Of a stretch of DNA of 64,000 nt, positions 1-6,975 are shown piece by piece. Source of the DNA: Variovorax gracilis (GTDB taxonomy: Bacteria > Pseudomonadota > Gammaproteobacteria > Burkholderiales > Burkholderiaceae_C). Every line of letters begins with the position of its first letter. Positions within the stretch are counted from its first letter, which is position 1. The notes under the pieces were generated by a model. It made no database searches, had not been told where the DNA came from, and was given only the letters and a program-made list of their open reading frames with translations. Where the stretch lies: the NCBI RefSeq assembly GCF_030317115.1, contig NZ_JASZYF010000023.1:1-64000 (forward strand), written 5' to 3'. The position numbers and the translations under genes were made by a program.

Positions 1-1
1 G

Positions 2-196
2 AAGATCGAGGTGTCGGCCATGTACTACGACTACAGGAACCGACGGCTCCCGGCGCACCTGCGCGGCGGCACCATCGACCTTCGCTTCGCGACGATGATG
101 GATGACCTGGGACTGCCGCTTCGCGCCGCGCACGATGCGCTGGACGATGCGGTCATGGCCGGCCTTGCCTTCGTGAAGCTGCGAAGCCTGTTGTAG
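2..196 (+). CDS. DnaQ-type 3'-5' exonuclease, C-terminal end (cut by window edge)
   Basis: The frame is open from the left edge, so only about the last 64 codons are visible. The tail reads HDALDDAV about 25 residues from the end. This fits the ExoIII motif (HxAxxDA) of DEDDh 3'-5' exonucleases such as the DNA polymerase III epsilon subunit, where the His and Asp bind the catalytic metals. Upstream motifs lie outside the window, so I cannot tell a polymerase proofreading subunit from a stand-alone DnaQ-like nuclease. It ends just before two small genes on the opposite strand. Confidence 0.6.
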   Translation, partial: KIEVSAMYYDYRNRRLPAHLRGGTIDLRFATMMDDLGLPLRAAHDALDDAVMAGLAFVKLRSLL

Positions 197-227
197 GCGC
201 CGGGGCTGCGCCCCAAGCCCCGTCGGC

Positions 228-500
228 CTATTCGATGCCCTTGCCCACTGCCTCGTGCAGGTCGTAGTCGCGCAACATCACCGGCTCGACGGAGCCGCCC
301 GCGACGCGTCGGCGCACGGCCGCATCGAGCTCCTGCGCGTGCAGCTGGTAGGTCTCCAGCGGCTGGTCGTCAATGGCGGTTGACCGATAGCAGTAGTGCA
401 GCGTTTCCTTGCCGATGCTCGCCCCGATCAGGGTGCCATTGACAGGAACCCAGAAATGGACGGCACCCGAGGCCTCATGAAAGAAGGGAGGGTTCGACAT
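228..500 (-). CDS. Small DUF1488-like protein
   Basis: Encodes 90 residues starting MSNPPFFHEASGAVHFWV. The layout resembles the DUF1488 family: an N-terminal strand with an FW pair, a middle LHYCYRS segment, and a C-terminal helix of the YxLHAQELDAAV type ending in a short Arg-rich stretch. The function of that family is unknown. The start was chosen because the sequence-like composition begins there and the upstream codons belong to the neighbouring reading frame. Its 5' end overlaps the 3' end of the next upstream minus-strand gene by 26 bp, so the two are probably co-transcribed. The family assignment is from memory of the pattern only. Confidence 0.6.
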   Translation of the reverse strand: MSNPPFFHEASGAVHFWVPVNGTLIGASIGKETLHYCYRSTAIDDQPLETYQLHAQELDAAVRRRVAGGSVEPVMLRDYDLHEAVGKGIE

Positions 501-738
501 GATCGTTCCTGGGATTGATTTCGCGGTCATCGATCCAGAGCGAGGCCTTGGTTTCAATGGCGTGGATGGCATCGACGCCATTGGCGAATTGTCTGCACGA
601 GATGATGTGGCACCGACATGCCTCTTCGAAGTACAGCATCGCCCCGGCGGCCACGGTGCCGTCGAAGGAAACACTGGTGAGGTGGCTGCGTATCTCCCAG
701 CCATGGTAGGAGAGGCGCGTGGAGTCGCAGTAGTCCAT
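475..738 (-). CDS. Small hypothetical protein, cotranscribed with DUF1488-like gene
   Basis: Encodes 87 residues starting MDYCDSTRLSYHGWEIRSHL. It contains two pairs of short hydrophobic strands around an AAGAMLYFEEACRCHI segment and ends in WIDDREINPRN. No membrane segment or signal peptide is seen. I do not recognise a family. Its composition (Asp, Glu, Ile, Tyr) is unlike the Arg/Pro/Ala-rich shadow frames on the other strand, which supports real coding. An 18-bp motif shared with the nearby Crp/Fnr genes lies 66-83 bp upstream of its start, suggesting common regulation. Confidence 0.55.
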   Translation of the reverse strand: MDYCDSTRLSYHGWEIRSHLTSVSFDGTVAAGAMLYFEEACRCHIISCRQFANGVDAIHAIETKASLWIDDREINPRNDHVEPSLLS

Positions 739-803
739 GGTGTCTTGCTCGAACAGGGGCTGAGCCCAATGTTCCCTTGTACCGCGCGCACCGCCGCTTG
801 TCG

Positions 804-821
804 GTTCGGTAGCGCACAGAC
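804..821 (-). promoter_or_regulatory. 18-bp shared operator-like motif, copy 1
   Basis: Reads GTTCGGTAGCGCACAGAC on the plus strand. It belongs to a set of four similar 18-mers in the first 3 kb, all upstream of Crp/Fnr genes, the phasin or this small gene pair. The copy sits upstream of the gene starting at 738. Spacing and sequence similarity suggest a Crp/Fnr-type operator; the binding protein is an inference. Confidence 0.4.
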
Positions 822-827
822 GGTGGG

Positions 828-1517
828 TCAAAGCAATCCCGCATAGCTTTTCTCGTCCGCGGCATAGCAAGCGCAGGCCGTCGCTTCGAGCCCTGGACGA
901 TCGAGCACTGTGAGGGTGCCGCGGTTGTACTCGATCAATCCGCTGCGCTGCAGGCCACCGGCGGCCAGCGTGATGCCCACGCGGCGCACGCCCAGCATGT
1001 AGGCGAGAAACTCATGTGTGACGTGGAAGCTGTCGGCATGCGCGCGATCCTGGCTCATCAGGAGCCAGCGTGCGAGCCGTGGTCCGATCTGGTGAAAGCG
1101 CAGGCAGGCCGCCGATGCGGCCAGTTGCGACATCGAAACCTGGATGTACCGGTCCAGCACCGCCTTGAGTGGCGCGTTGCGTGCCATTTCGCGCCGGAAG
1201 TCGAGAGCGGTGATGCGCCAGGCCGCGCCGGCGCCTTGCACCAGCGCGCGCAGCGGTGCGATCTCCACGCCGAGTGCGAGGTTGGAGCCCAGCATCCCCT
1301 CGCGACCCACCATGCCAACTTCCAGCCCAGGATGTTGGTCGATGCGCGCAACCAGTGAAATGAAGCCGTCGACGGGAAAGTAGGCGTGCCGGGATGCAAC
1401 CCCTGGCTCGTGGATCACTTCGGCCAGTACCAGTTGGATCGGTTCGCACATGTCCAACAGACGCCGGCGGTCGTTGCGTGGGAGCAGCTCGATCAGGTGG
1501 TTCTCGATGGCGGCCAA
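828..1517 (-). CDS. Crp/Fnr family transcriptional regulator (1)
   Basis: Encodes 229 residues. The N-terminal half is a cupin-like sensor domain with the EVIHEPG, HAYFPVDGFISLV and VGMVGREGMLGS blocks typical of cyclic-nucleotide-binding-type regulators. The C-terminal third is a winged helix (about residues 150-220) with THEFLAYMLGVRRVGITLAAGGLQ as recognition region. No Fnr-type cluster of N-terminal cysteines is present, so an iron-sulfur oxygen sensor is unlikely. A similar gene lies 0.5 kb away on the same strand, with the phasin between them. Together with the shared operator-like motif in the 132-bp divergent gap, this suggests auto- or cross-regulation. The ligand is unknown. Confidence 0.9.
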   Translation of the reverse strand: MAAIENHLIELLPRNDRRRLLDMCEPIQLVLAEVIHEPGVASRHAYFPVDGFISLVARIDQHPGLEVGMVGREGMLGSNLALGVEIAPLRALVQGAGAAWRITALDFRREMARNAPLKAVLDRYIQVSMSQLAASAACLRFHQIGPRLARWLLMSQDRAHADSFHVTHEFLAYMLGVRRVGITLAAGGLQRSGLIEYNRGTLTVLDRPGLEATACACYAADEKSYAGLL

Positions 1518-1573
1518 TCATGCTCCGTGTGAGGCGGGAGGACCCACTCTGCGCGCAATTGGCCGGTGCGACT

Positions 1574-1591
1574 GTCTGCCACCGCACAGAC
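1574..1591. promoter_or_regulatory. 18-bp shared operator-like motif, copy 2
   Basis: Reads GTCTGCCACCGCACAGAC, with an internal inverted pair GTCTG/CAGAC. It lies in the divergent gap between the first Crp/Fnr gene (57 bp from its start) and the phasin (59 bp from its start), so it could serve both. A CCTACAAG string follows at 1608. Confidence 0.45.
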
Positions 1592-1649
1592 GGCAGTCCG
1601 AGGGCGCCCTACAAGTGGGCTTTGATCCTCACCCGCCGGAAAGGTCCCC

Positions 1650-1970
1650 ATGCAAAAACTCACTCAGCCTTTCGTCAAGCTTTCCACCGCGAATGCGGAA
1701 CTCATCACGCGCTTTGCACAGTCGCAGGACATGGTCGACCTGGTCAACACCAGCGCGCAAAAGTACATGGAGCTGGCACAGAAGACCTTTGGAGGGGCAG
1801 CCGCCTCCGGGGCCCAGGCCGACCTGATCCGCAGTCTCACGGAAAACTATTCGACCTTCGCGCGAGAGCACGCCGAGAGCCTCATGGGGATGGCTGCCGA
1901 AGCACAGGCCCGCATGTCCCAGCAGGTCGCGGATGTCACGAAGATCGTGAACCCGGCAGGCTCCAGCTAG
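1650..1970 (+). CDS. Phasin family protein
   Basis: Encodes 106 residues, almost all helical, with no Cys and few Pro. The pattern resembles short phasins (polyhydroxyalkanoate granule-coating proteins): an aromatic and amide-rich start (MQKLTQPFVKL), long amphipathic helices with QKYMELAQKTFGG and a C-terminal EAQARMSQQVADVTKIV. Phasins limit granule size and can protect cells under stress. No synthase or depolymerase gene is nearby, so a role as a general stress phasin is possible. The start has GGAAAGG about 9 bp upstream. The gene is divergent from one Crp/Fnr regulator and convergent with the other. Confidence 0.8.
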   Translation: MQKLTQPFVKLSTANAELITRFAQSQDMVDLVNTSAQKYMELAQKTFGGAAASGAQADLIRSLTENYSTFAREHAESLMGMAAEAQARMSQQVADVTKIVNPAGSS

Positions 1971-1985
1971 GGCTGGGCGCTGGGC

Positions 1986-2702
1986 CTAGATTGCCAGCCT
2001 GGCCGGAAGGAGCCTGTCGTACTCCTTCTTGACCACCGCATAGCACTCGCAGGAGCGCTGCTCCAACCCTTGTCGGTCCAGCACCGAGATGTGACCCCGC
2101 GCATAACTGATCAACCCCGCCCTTTGCAGCTTGAGCGCACCTTCGGTCACGCCTTCGCGGCGCACGCCAAGCATGTTGCCGATCAGTTCCTGCGTCATCA
2201 CGAGTTCATTGCCCTGCAGCCGGTCCAGGCTCAGCAGCAGCCAGCGGCACAGTTGCTGATCGAGCGAGTGGTGCCGGTTGCAAACCGCCGTTTGCGCCAT
2301 CTGCGTGATCAGCGCCTGGGTGTATCGCAGCAGGAGATGCAGGACAGGGGCTCGCTTGAACTCCTCCTTGATCCCCTCTGCCTTGAGCCGAAAGCCATGG
2401 CCTGCGCTCTGCACGACGGCACGACTGGGCGTCGACTCTCCGCCCATGAACAGCGAGATGCCCACGATGCCTTCGTTGCCGACCACGGCAATCTCCGCGG
2501 AAGCTCCATTCTCCATGACGTACAGGAGGGAGACGATGGAGGTTGTCGGGAAGTAGACGTGGCTCAGAGTGGTGCCCGATTCATAGAGCACGTGGCCCAG
2601 CGGCATCTCGACCGCTTCCAGTTGCGGTAACCAGCGCTGCCATTCGGCATCGGGCAGCGCCCCAAGCAGATGGTTCTTTCTTGGTTCGGGCCGAATGGCC
2701 AT
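1986..2702 (-). CDS. Crp/Fnr family transcriptional regulator (2)
   Basis: Encodes 238 residues and is clearly related to the regulator at 828-1517. Shared elements are the VYFPTTSIVSLLYV block, the GNEGIVGISLFMGG block and a C-terminal winged helix with MTQELIGNMLGVRREGVTEGALKLQ. The tail ends in a CECYAVVKKEYDRLL stretch also mirrored in the first paralogue. The N-terminal sensor half lacks Fnr cysteines. GGAGG lies just upstream of the ATG. Two copies of the shared 18-bp motif lie about 90 and 122 bp upstream. The gene converges on the phasin with a 15-bp gap. Confidence 0.9.
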   Translation of the reverse strand: MAIRPEPRKNHLLGALPDAEWQRWLPQLEAVEMPLGHVLYESGTTLSHVYFPTTSIVSLLYVMENGASAEIAVVGNEGIVGISLFMGGESTPSRAVVQSAGHGFRLKAEGIKEEFKRAPVLHLLLRYTQALITQMAQTAVCNRHHSLDQQLCRWLLLSLDRLQGNELVMTQELIGNMLGVRREGVTEGALKLQRAGLISYARGHISVLDRQGLEQRSCECYAVVKKEYDRLLPARLAI

Positions 2703-2791
2703 CGCTTCCTCCGGAAATGCTGGCTTCGGGATGACGTTGGGGTGTTCCTGACCACCGCCTTGGCCAGTATAGGCACATGAGCGAATTCAGT

Positions 2792-2809
2792 GTTCGCTAT
2801 CGCACAAGG
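2792..2809 (-). promoter_or_regulatory. 18-bp shared operator-like motif, copy 3
   Basis: Reads GTTCGCTATCGCACAAGG, differing from copy 1 mainly in the last three bases. It lies 90 bp upstream of the second Crp/Fnr start and forms a tandem with copy 4, 32 bp apart (three helical turns). Confidence 0.45.
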
Positions 2810-2823
2810 CCTGCAGGCACGGC

Positions 2824-2841
2824 GTGCGGCGGCGCACAGAC
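2824..2841 (-). promoter_or_regulatory. 18-bp shared operator-like motif, copy 4
   Basis: Reads GTGCGGCGGCGCACAGAC. The right half (CGCACAGAC) is identical to copies 1 and 2, while the left half is diverged. It is the distal element of the tandem upstream of the second Crp/Fnr gene. Confidence 0.35.
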
Positions 2842-3017
2842 ACGCATCCTAAATCGCCTCACGATGCAAAGGACGGTCATTCGGCGCTGGTAGAGGTCGC
2901 TTCGGCGCCCTCCCATCATGGGAGGTTCCTCGATGCCGGTGACTGTCCCCGATTCTGGCGGGCCTCGCGAGGATCCGTGAGCACCGAACTCCGAGCAGCG
3001 CTTCCCGACCCATTGCG

Positions 3018-3175
3018 ATGAAAGCCCACATGCAAGGCCTCGTGTTCAACGGCCCCGGCAAGAAGAACGTGGAGGACCGCCCCAAGCCGACCCTTCAGAT
3101 GAGCACCGATGCGGTGATCCGCCTCACGCGCGCGACGGTCTGTGGCACGGAAGTGCACCTCCTGTGCGAGGACAT
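3018..3175 (+). pseudogene. N-terminal fragment of zinc-dependent alcohol dehydrogenase
   Basis: The frame starts at an ATG and reads as the first 50 or so residues of a GroES-like alcohol dehydrogenase: GLVFNGPGKKNVEDRPKP, then AVIRLTRATVCGTEVHLL. The last part is the region with the first catalytic-zinc cysteine (CGT). After EVHLLCED the similarity stops, and the frame runs into a stop at 3230. A full-length enzyme would need about 300 more residues, so this is a truncated remnant, cut by rearrangement next to transposase fragments. Confidence 0.7.
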
Positions 3176-3243
3176 CGCGGCACCGGGCGGCAGCGTCTCG
3201 AGCGTCGGTGATTCACCTTCGTGCATTTGAGAGTCGACAACGG

Positions 3244-3333
3244 CGGCCCCATCACGTGGCGCAGAACAAATCGGGGCGTCGCTCGGCGGTGGCTGACGAG
3301 ATCGCACGGAGCGAGGGCTATGCGATCTCGGTG
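3244..3333 (+). pseudogene. IS5-family transposase fragment
   Basis: About 30 codons read PHHVAQNKSGRRSAVADEIA followed by RSEGYAISV. This strongly resembles the conserved block (HVAQN...RRSAxxDEIAxSEGYAxS) near the C-terminal catalytic part of IS5-family transposases. Nothing before or after it continues in frame. It is wedged between the dehydrogenase fragment and a piece of a different transposase. Identification is from the remembered family pattern. Confidence 0.5.
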
Positions 3334-3335
3334 AT

Positions 3336-3732
3336 CGCCGCAAATTCGCCAAGCCGCACGAGCGCATCACCAAGGCCGGAACGATCCTCTACAGCGCGAG
3401 TCAGCACGATTGCACCGGATGCCTGATGAAGCAACAGCGCTGTCCCAATATGCCGAGACCGAAGGATCACGCGCAGCGTGCATGAGCGATCTCGGAATGT
3501 CGCCCGCGAACTCGCCGCCACGCCGCAGTACAAGCAGTCTCGGCGCGATCGAAAGAAAGTCGAGATCCTCTTTGCGCACCTCAAGCGCATCCTCAAGCTG
3601 GATCGCCTGCGACTGCGCGGGCTGTCGGGTGCGCAAGATGAGTTCATGTGGGCGGCAACCGCTCAGAACCTGAGGCGCATGGCAAAGCGGTTGATGCCGA
3701 GCGCACAAACCATGCACTTCAAGCCGGCGTAA
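3336..3732 (+). pseudogene. IS1182-type transposase, C-terminal remnant with frameshift
   Basis: Codons from 3336 read RRKFAKPHERITKAGTILYS and then a Cys-containing stretch with DCTGC. The frame shifts near 3460, and the match resumes as HERSRNVARELAATPQYKQS, RKKVEILFAHLKRILKLDRL and ATAQNLRRMAKRLMP. This order is the C-terminal part of IS1182-type DDE transposases, including the final catalytic-Glu helix (KKVEILFAHLK). The N-terminal two thirds are missing, and a frameshift separates the two segments, so it is inactive. Confidence 0.75.
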
Positions 3733-4052
3733 GAGGTCCCGAAGGAGCTTCGCGTCAGATTCGATCCTGGTGACGAACTCGAAATGCAAAAGGCCCATTC
3801 GGCGTAGCGTCAACGCCCCAGCGTTCAAGACGAGTTTTTCAACAGAATTGGCCGTTCAGTGTCTTTGACTAGGCCGGCTTCTCCTGTCGCCGAACGACCG
3901 TGCCGGCCCGTTGCTGACATGCGCCTGAGCACAGCCAGCCGTCCGAAACCTGACATTCGAACCATCGAAGGACTTCAGCTTCCGACGGAGCTAGCACTCG
4001 GATTCTTCGGAAGTGAAACGGCGAGTGAGGACCCCTTCTCGTCGCACGGCGT
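3733..4052. other. Gap after transposase remnant
   Basis: No coding frame is convincing in these 320 bp. The stretch includes a probable insertion-sequence end at 3832-3853. The rest, up to the adenylate cyclase stop, shows nothing recognisable. Confidence 0.4.
3832..3853 (+). repeat. Probable right terminal end of the IS1182-type element
   Basis: GAGTTTTTCAACAGAATTGG and the following CC look like the terminal inverted repeat seen downstream of IS1182-type transposases. It lies 100 bp after the transposase remnant. The matching left end was not found, consistent with a truncated element. Confidence 0.4.
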
Positions 4053-5138
4053 TCATGTACTCTTCAAGGCCCTCCTGTCCGAATGTTCGACGCAGAACGC
4101 CTGGATGGGCTCGACTCGTCCGCGCAGCGCCAGCGCACCAAGATCGTGGGTATGGATTTCGGGCGGCGGACCCAGGGAGGCGAGCGCGTCCGCCGATGCG
4201 ATGAAGAAACATCCGACTTCGCGGGTCGCCTGCTCGAGGCGACCGGTCGTGTTCATGACGTCGCCATGAAAGACGATCGCACGGCGCACCTGGCCGACTT
4301 CGCCGGCGATGACCTCGCCCAGATGCAGGGCCGCACGCAGCTCTGGCAGCACGCCAAAGCGTTGGACAAACCGGTTGGCGTCCGCGGCGAGCGCCGCGCG
4401 CATCGCGAAGAAGCAGCGCAACGCCCGTGCATCGGCAGCGCCATCGGCCTCGACCCAGGTGATGACGATCTCGTCACCGACGTATTGGTAGATTTCGCCG
4501 CGGCACAGCTCGATCGGTTCGGCGATTGCCGAGAACACCGCGGCGAGGAAGCGATGCGCTTCTAGGGCCCCGAGCCGCTCGGCGATCGCGGTCGAGCCCA
4601 CCACGTCGGCGAAGAGGAAGAAGCGTCGCTCGGCGTACGGCCGGCGATACTTTCCAAGCAGAAGCGCCATGAACGTGCGGTAGCCCACCAGGCCCGCGGC
4701 CTGAAACATCATCACCACAACGGCAACGGGCACGAGCGAGAGGACAATCGCAATCAGGCCGGTGCGCGCGTTATAGACGGTGACGACGCCCATCAAGCGC
4801 TGCCCCGGCTGGCCGGCGAGGACCGCCCCTGCGATCGCGCCGTAGACAAGCGTCTTCAGGATGAATACCGCAGCGAACGGCAACGCGTCGAGCCATCGCA
4901 TCGAAGTGCGAGGCAGCAGGAAGATCTCGATGCTGGCGATCGATGAAGCCGTGAGCAGGGCGCTGATGACACCAATCGGTATCGAGATCAGCAGGGAAGC
5001 GAGCAGCGAGCGAGCGCCCGGGCCGGCCATCGCGCCGGCGTAGAGTGCGCCGACGCCCGCACCGATGACCGCGGCCATGCGCAGGATGCGCATGAAGCGC
5101 CGCAGTCGCTCGCGCGTGACAGCGGAAATGGCGATCAT
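4053..5138 (-). CDS. Membrane adenylate/guanylate cyclase
   Basis: Encodes 361 residues. The N-terminal half holds about four hydrophobic segments (roughly residues 20-37, 47-75, 88-110 and 127-150). The second half is a class III cyclase catalytic domain. Metal-binding Asp178 sits in FLFADVVGSTAIAERLG and Asp222 in YQYVGDEIVITW, and the Gly-rich AALHLGEVIAGEVG segment follows. Both metal aspartates are present, so activity is likely: cyclic nucleotide made at the inner membrane face. It could feed the Crp/Fnr proteins nearby, but that link is an inference. No operon partner is adjacent. Confidence 0.85.
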   Translation of the reverse strand: MIAISAVTRERLRRFMRILRMAAVIGAGVGALYAGAMAGPGARSLLASLLISIPIGVISALLTASSIASIEIFLLPRTSMRWLDALPFAAVFILKTLVYGAIAGAVLAGQPGQRLMGVVTVYNARTGLIAIVLSLVPVAVVVMMFQAAGLVGYRTFMALLLGKYRRPYAERRFFLFADVVGSTAIAERLGALEAHRFLAAVFSAIAEPIELCRGEIYQYVGDEIVITWVEADGAADARALRCFFAMRAALAADANRFVQRFGVLPELRAALHLGEVIAGEVGQVRRAIVFHGDVMNTTGRLEQATREVGCFFIASADALASLGPPPEIHTHDLGALALRGRVEPIQAFCVEHSDRRALKST

Positions 5139-5698
5139 CTGCCCATGAGTCTAAGGGTACCGCGTCGGCCGCCTGCAGGGCTCCGCGCAAGCTCGATGGC
5201 TTGGGTGGCGCCGAGAAGATCGTGATCATGGGTGTCGAAAGCTGAGCTCTGCCCTGTCGCCCTACCGATGATGCGGTGTGAAAGACGGATGGATCGTGGC
5301 GATTGCGCAGATGCGAAAGCAGTCGCCGCGGTACCGCGGGATCTCCTCTCGCCCGGACAAGGTCCGCGCCAACCCGCACCGGTGGTGCGCCGCCGGGCGG
5401 ATCCCGCCTGTCTCGGCCAGGATCTGGCGTATCGACCTACGGTGTCGACCGAACAGCCCCGGAGATCGGGGGAGGGCCTTGCTTGCCCGGGCACAAAGCG
5501 GTCGGTACTTGGAAGGGACTTGGCGCTCCGACTTACAGATATAAATTGAGCGTTTAAGCGACGCGCGGTGAACATCCGACGAGGCCGGTCATAGCGACGT
5601 CAACCATGCATTTGCCGACGCGCTGGCCGCGAGCAACCCGGCGCAAGCGGCCATCCTGTAGTTCGCCGTCCCTGCCTTTGGCATCCGGAGCCGCAACC
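5139..5698. other. Intergenic region without recognisable gene
   Basis: These 560 bp have open frames on both strands, but none has a believable composition or known motif. An AT-rich patch near 5539-5560 (GATATAAATTGAG) stands out in the high-GC background. It could be promoter or operator DNA of the Rrf2-type gene that follows. Confidence 0.4.
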
Positions 5699-6246
5699 AT
5701 GCGCTTGACACTCTTTACCGACTACTCGCTGCGGGTGCTTCCGGTGCTGGCCACGCGAACCGAGTCGCTCGTGACTATCGGCGATCTTGCGGATGTCTAT
5801 GGCATCTCGCACGCGCACCTCACCAAGGTCACGCACCTGCTCGGCAAGTCGGGCTGGGTTGATACGGTGCGCGGTCGCCATGGCGGCATGCGGCTTTCAG
5901 TCCATCCCTCGAGGCTGAAGCTGGGCACCACCCTCATCCGTCATTTCGAGACCGACGTCGCCCTGGTCGAATGCTTCGGGTAAGACAACCGCTGCGTCCT
6001 CACGGGGGTTGCGAGCTGGCTGCGGTTCTGGCCCGGGCGATGCAAGCGTTCCTGGAGGAAATGGACCGCTACAGCCTGGCCGACGTCGCCAGCGCCAGCC
6101 CGGCGCTCTTGACGCTCCCGCTGTGGCAGGAAGTGACATGGCCTTCACGAGTCCTGCAGCCGAGCCTGGAGGTCACGCCAGACACGGCGGAAACCCTCTT
6201 TGCCGAGGTGCCTGCCAAGCCGGCCCGTCGGGTCACCAAGGCTTGA
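5699..6246 (+). pseudogene. Rrf2/NsrR-like regulator, disrupted by stop and frameshift
   Basis: The first part reads MRLTLFTDYSLRVLPVLATR, then GDLADVYGISHAHLTKVTHLLGKSGWVDTVRGRHGGMRLS, a clear Rrf2 winged helix. After VALVECFG comes an in-frame TAA at 5981, where NsrR proteins have an acidic residue. Reading on gives DNRCVLTG, then one base is missing and the +1 frame continues CELAAVLARAMQAFLEEMDR to a stop at 6246. The three cluster cysteines expected in NsrR (ECF, NRC, xxC) can all still be seen across the breaks. Two independent lesions make an active iron-sulfur regulator unlikely. NsrR senses nitric oxide, and the next gene is a YeaR-type protein. Confidence 0.75.
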
Positions 6247-6390
6247 CGACATCCAGCCGATCGCACCGGTGTCTGAAGGGCAAGCCATGACCAAGGCATC
6301 CGGTGTCGCCCATGGACAACGCCGCCTCGACGGCTCGCAAGCCACCGGGCGGGGCTTGTTGTCAAGTTGCACGCATTGAGGAGCGGCTGC

Positions 6391-6864
6391 ATGCAACGTT
6401 CAATCAGCGCTTTTGTCCAGGATGAAGTCTCGGACTGGGTAGCCTGCCTCGACTGCGGACACCGCCAGCATGTTCGACACCATCCGCCGCTGGTGTCACG
6501 ACCTTGGGTCACGAGTGCGGAAGGCAGGAATGCGAAGCTGGGTGCCCGGCTCGAGTGCATCCGATGCAATCGATTCGAGATGCCCGATGGTTTTGCAGGC
6601 TACAAGCGAACGCCTGTCTTGACAGAGCTCACCGTGCCATCCGGCCTGCGCAGGGACCATTCAACGGCGTCGGGCGTGTGGGCGAAGATCCAGGTGCTGG
6701 AGGGCCAGTTGCGCTACCGCGTGGATGAATTGCGCCTGGACGTGGTGCTCACGGCGACCCAACGAGGCATCGTGGTGCCGGAAGTGCGGCACAGCGTCGA
6801 GCCCGAGGGCGCCGTGCGTTTCTTCGTCGAGTTCTACCGGGCACCGCCGAACCGGCCGATCTGA
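6391..6864 (+). CDS. DUF3565 fused to YeaR/DUF1971 (TehB-like cupin)
   Basis: Encodes 157 residues in two parts. Residues 1-65 match DUF3565: QRSISAFVQDEVSDWVACLD, CGHRQHVRHHPP, then CIRCNRFEMPDGF, with four cysteines in CxxC-like spacing that could bind metal. Residues 70-157 match YeaR/DUF1971: YKRTPVLTELTVPSGLRRDH, a GxxxVLxGxLRYRV strand pair, and PEVRHSVEPEGAVRFFVEFY, a small cupin. In enterobacteria YeaR is induced by nitrate and nitric oxide. The ATG at 6391 was preferred over one 24 bp upstream because GAGGAG sits at 6379 and DUF3565 proteins begin MQxxI. The neighbour is a broken NsrR-like gene, fitting an NO-response locus. Confidence 0.8.
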   Translation: MQRSISAFVQDEVSDWVACLDCGHRQHVRHHPPLVSRPWVTSAEGRNAKLGARLECIRCNRFEMPDGFAGYKRTPVLTELTVPSGLRRDHSTASGVWAKIQVLEGQLRYRVDELRLDVVLTATQRGIVVPEVRHSVEPEGAVRFFVEFYRAPPNRPI

Positions 6865-6975
6865 CCTTCGCCTCGAATGCGCAGCCCGCGTGCCGTCGAC
6901 ATCGCCGCGCTCACGAATCGACAAGTCGACGGGGAACCAGGGTCACAAGAAGGCCTGGATCCCTTTCGGAGGCCT

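Larger units (their letters stand above)
2703..3017. other. Intergenic region with two operator-like motifs
   Basis: This 315-bp stretch separates the second Crp/Fnr gene from a gene fragment on the other strand. It holds two copies of the shared 18-bp motif, annotated separately. No convincing coding frame was seen in it. Confidence 0.5.

Noticed and set aside
5699..6246. Programmed recoding of the NsrR-like gene
   Set aside because: A stop codon plus a separate frame loss, without a slippery heptamer or structure, is better explained by decay.
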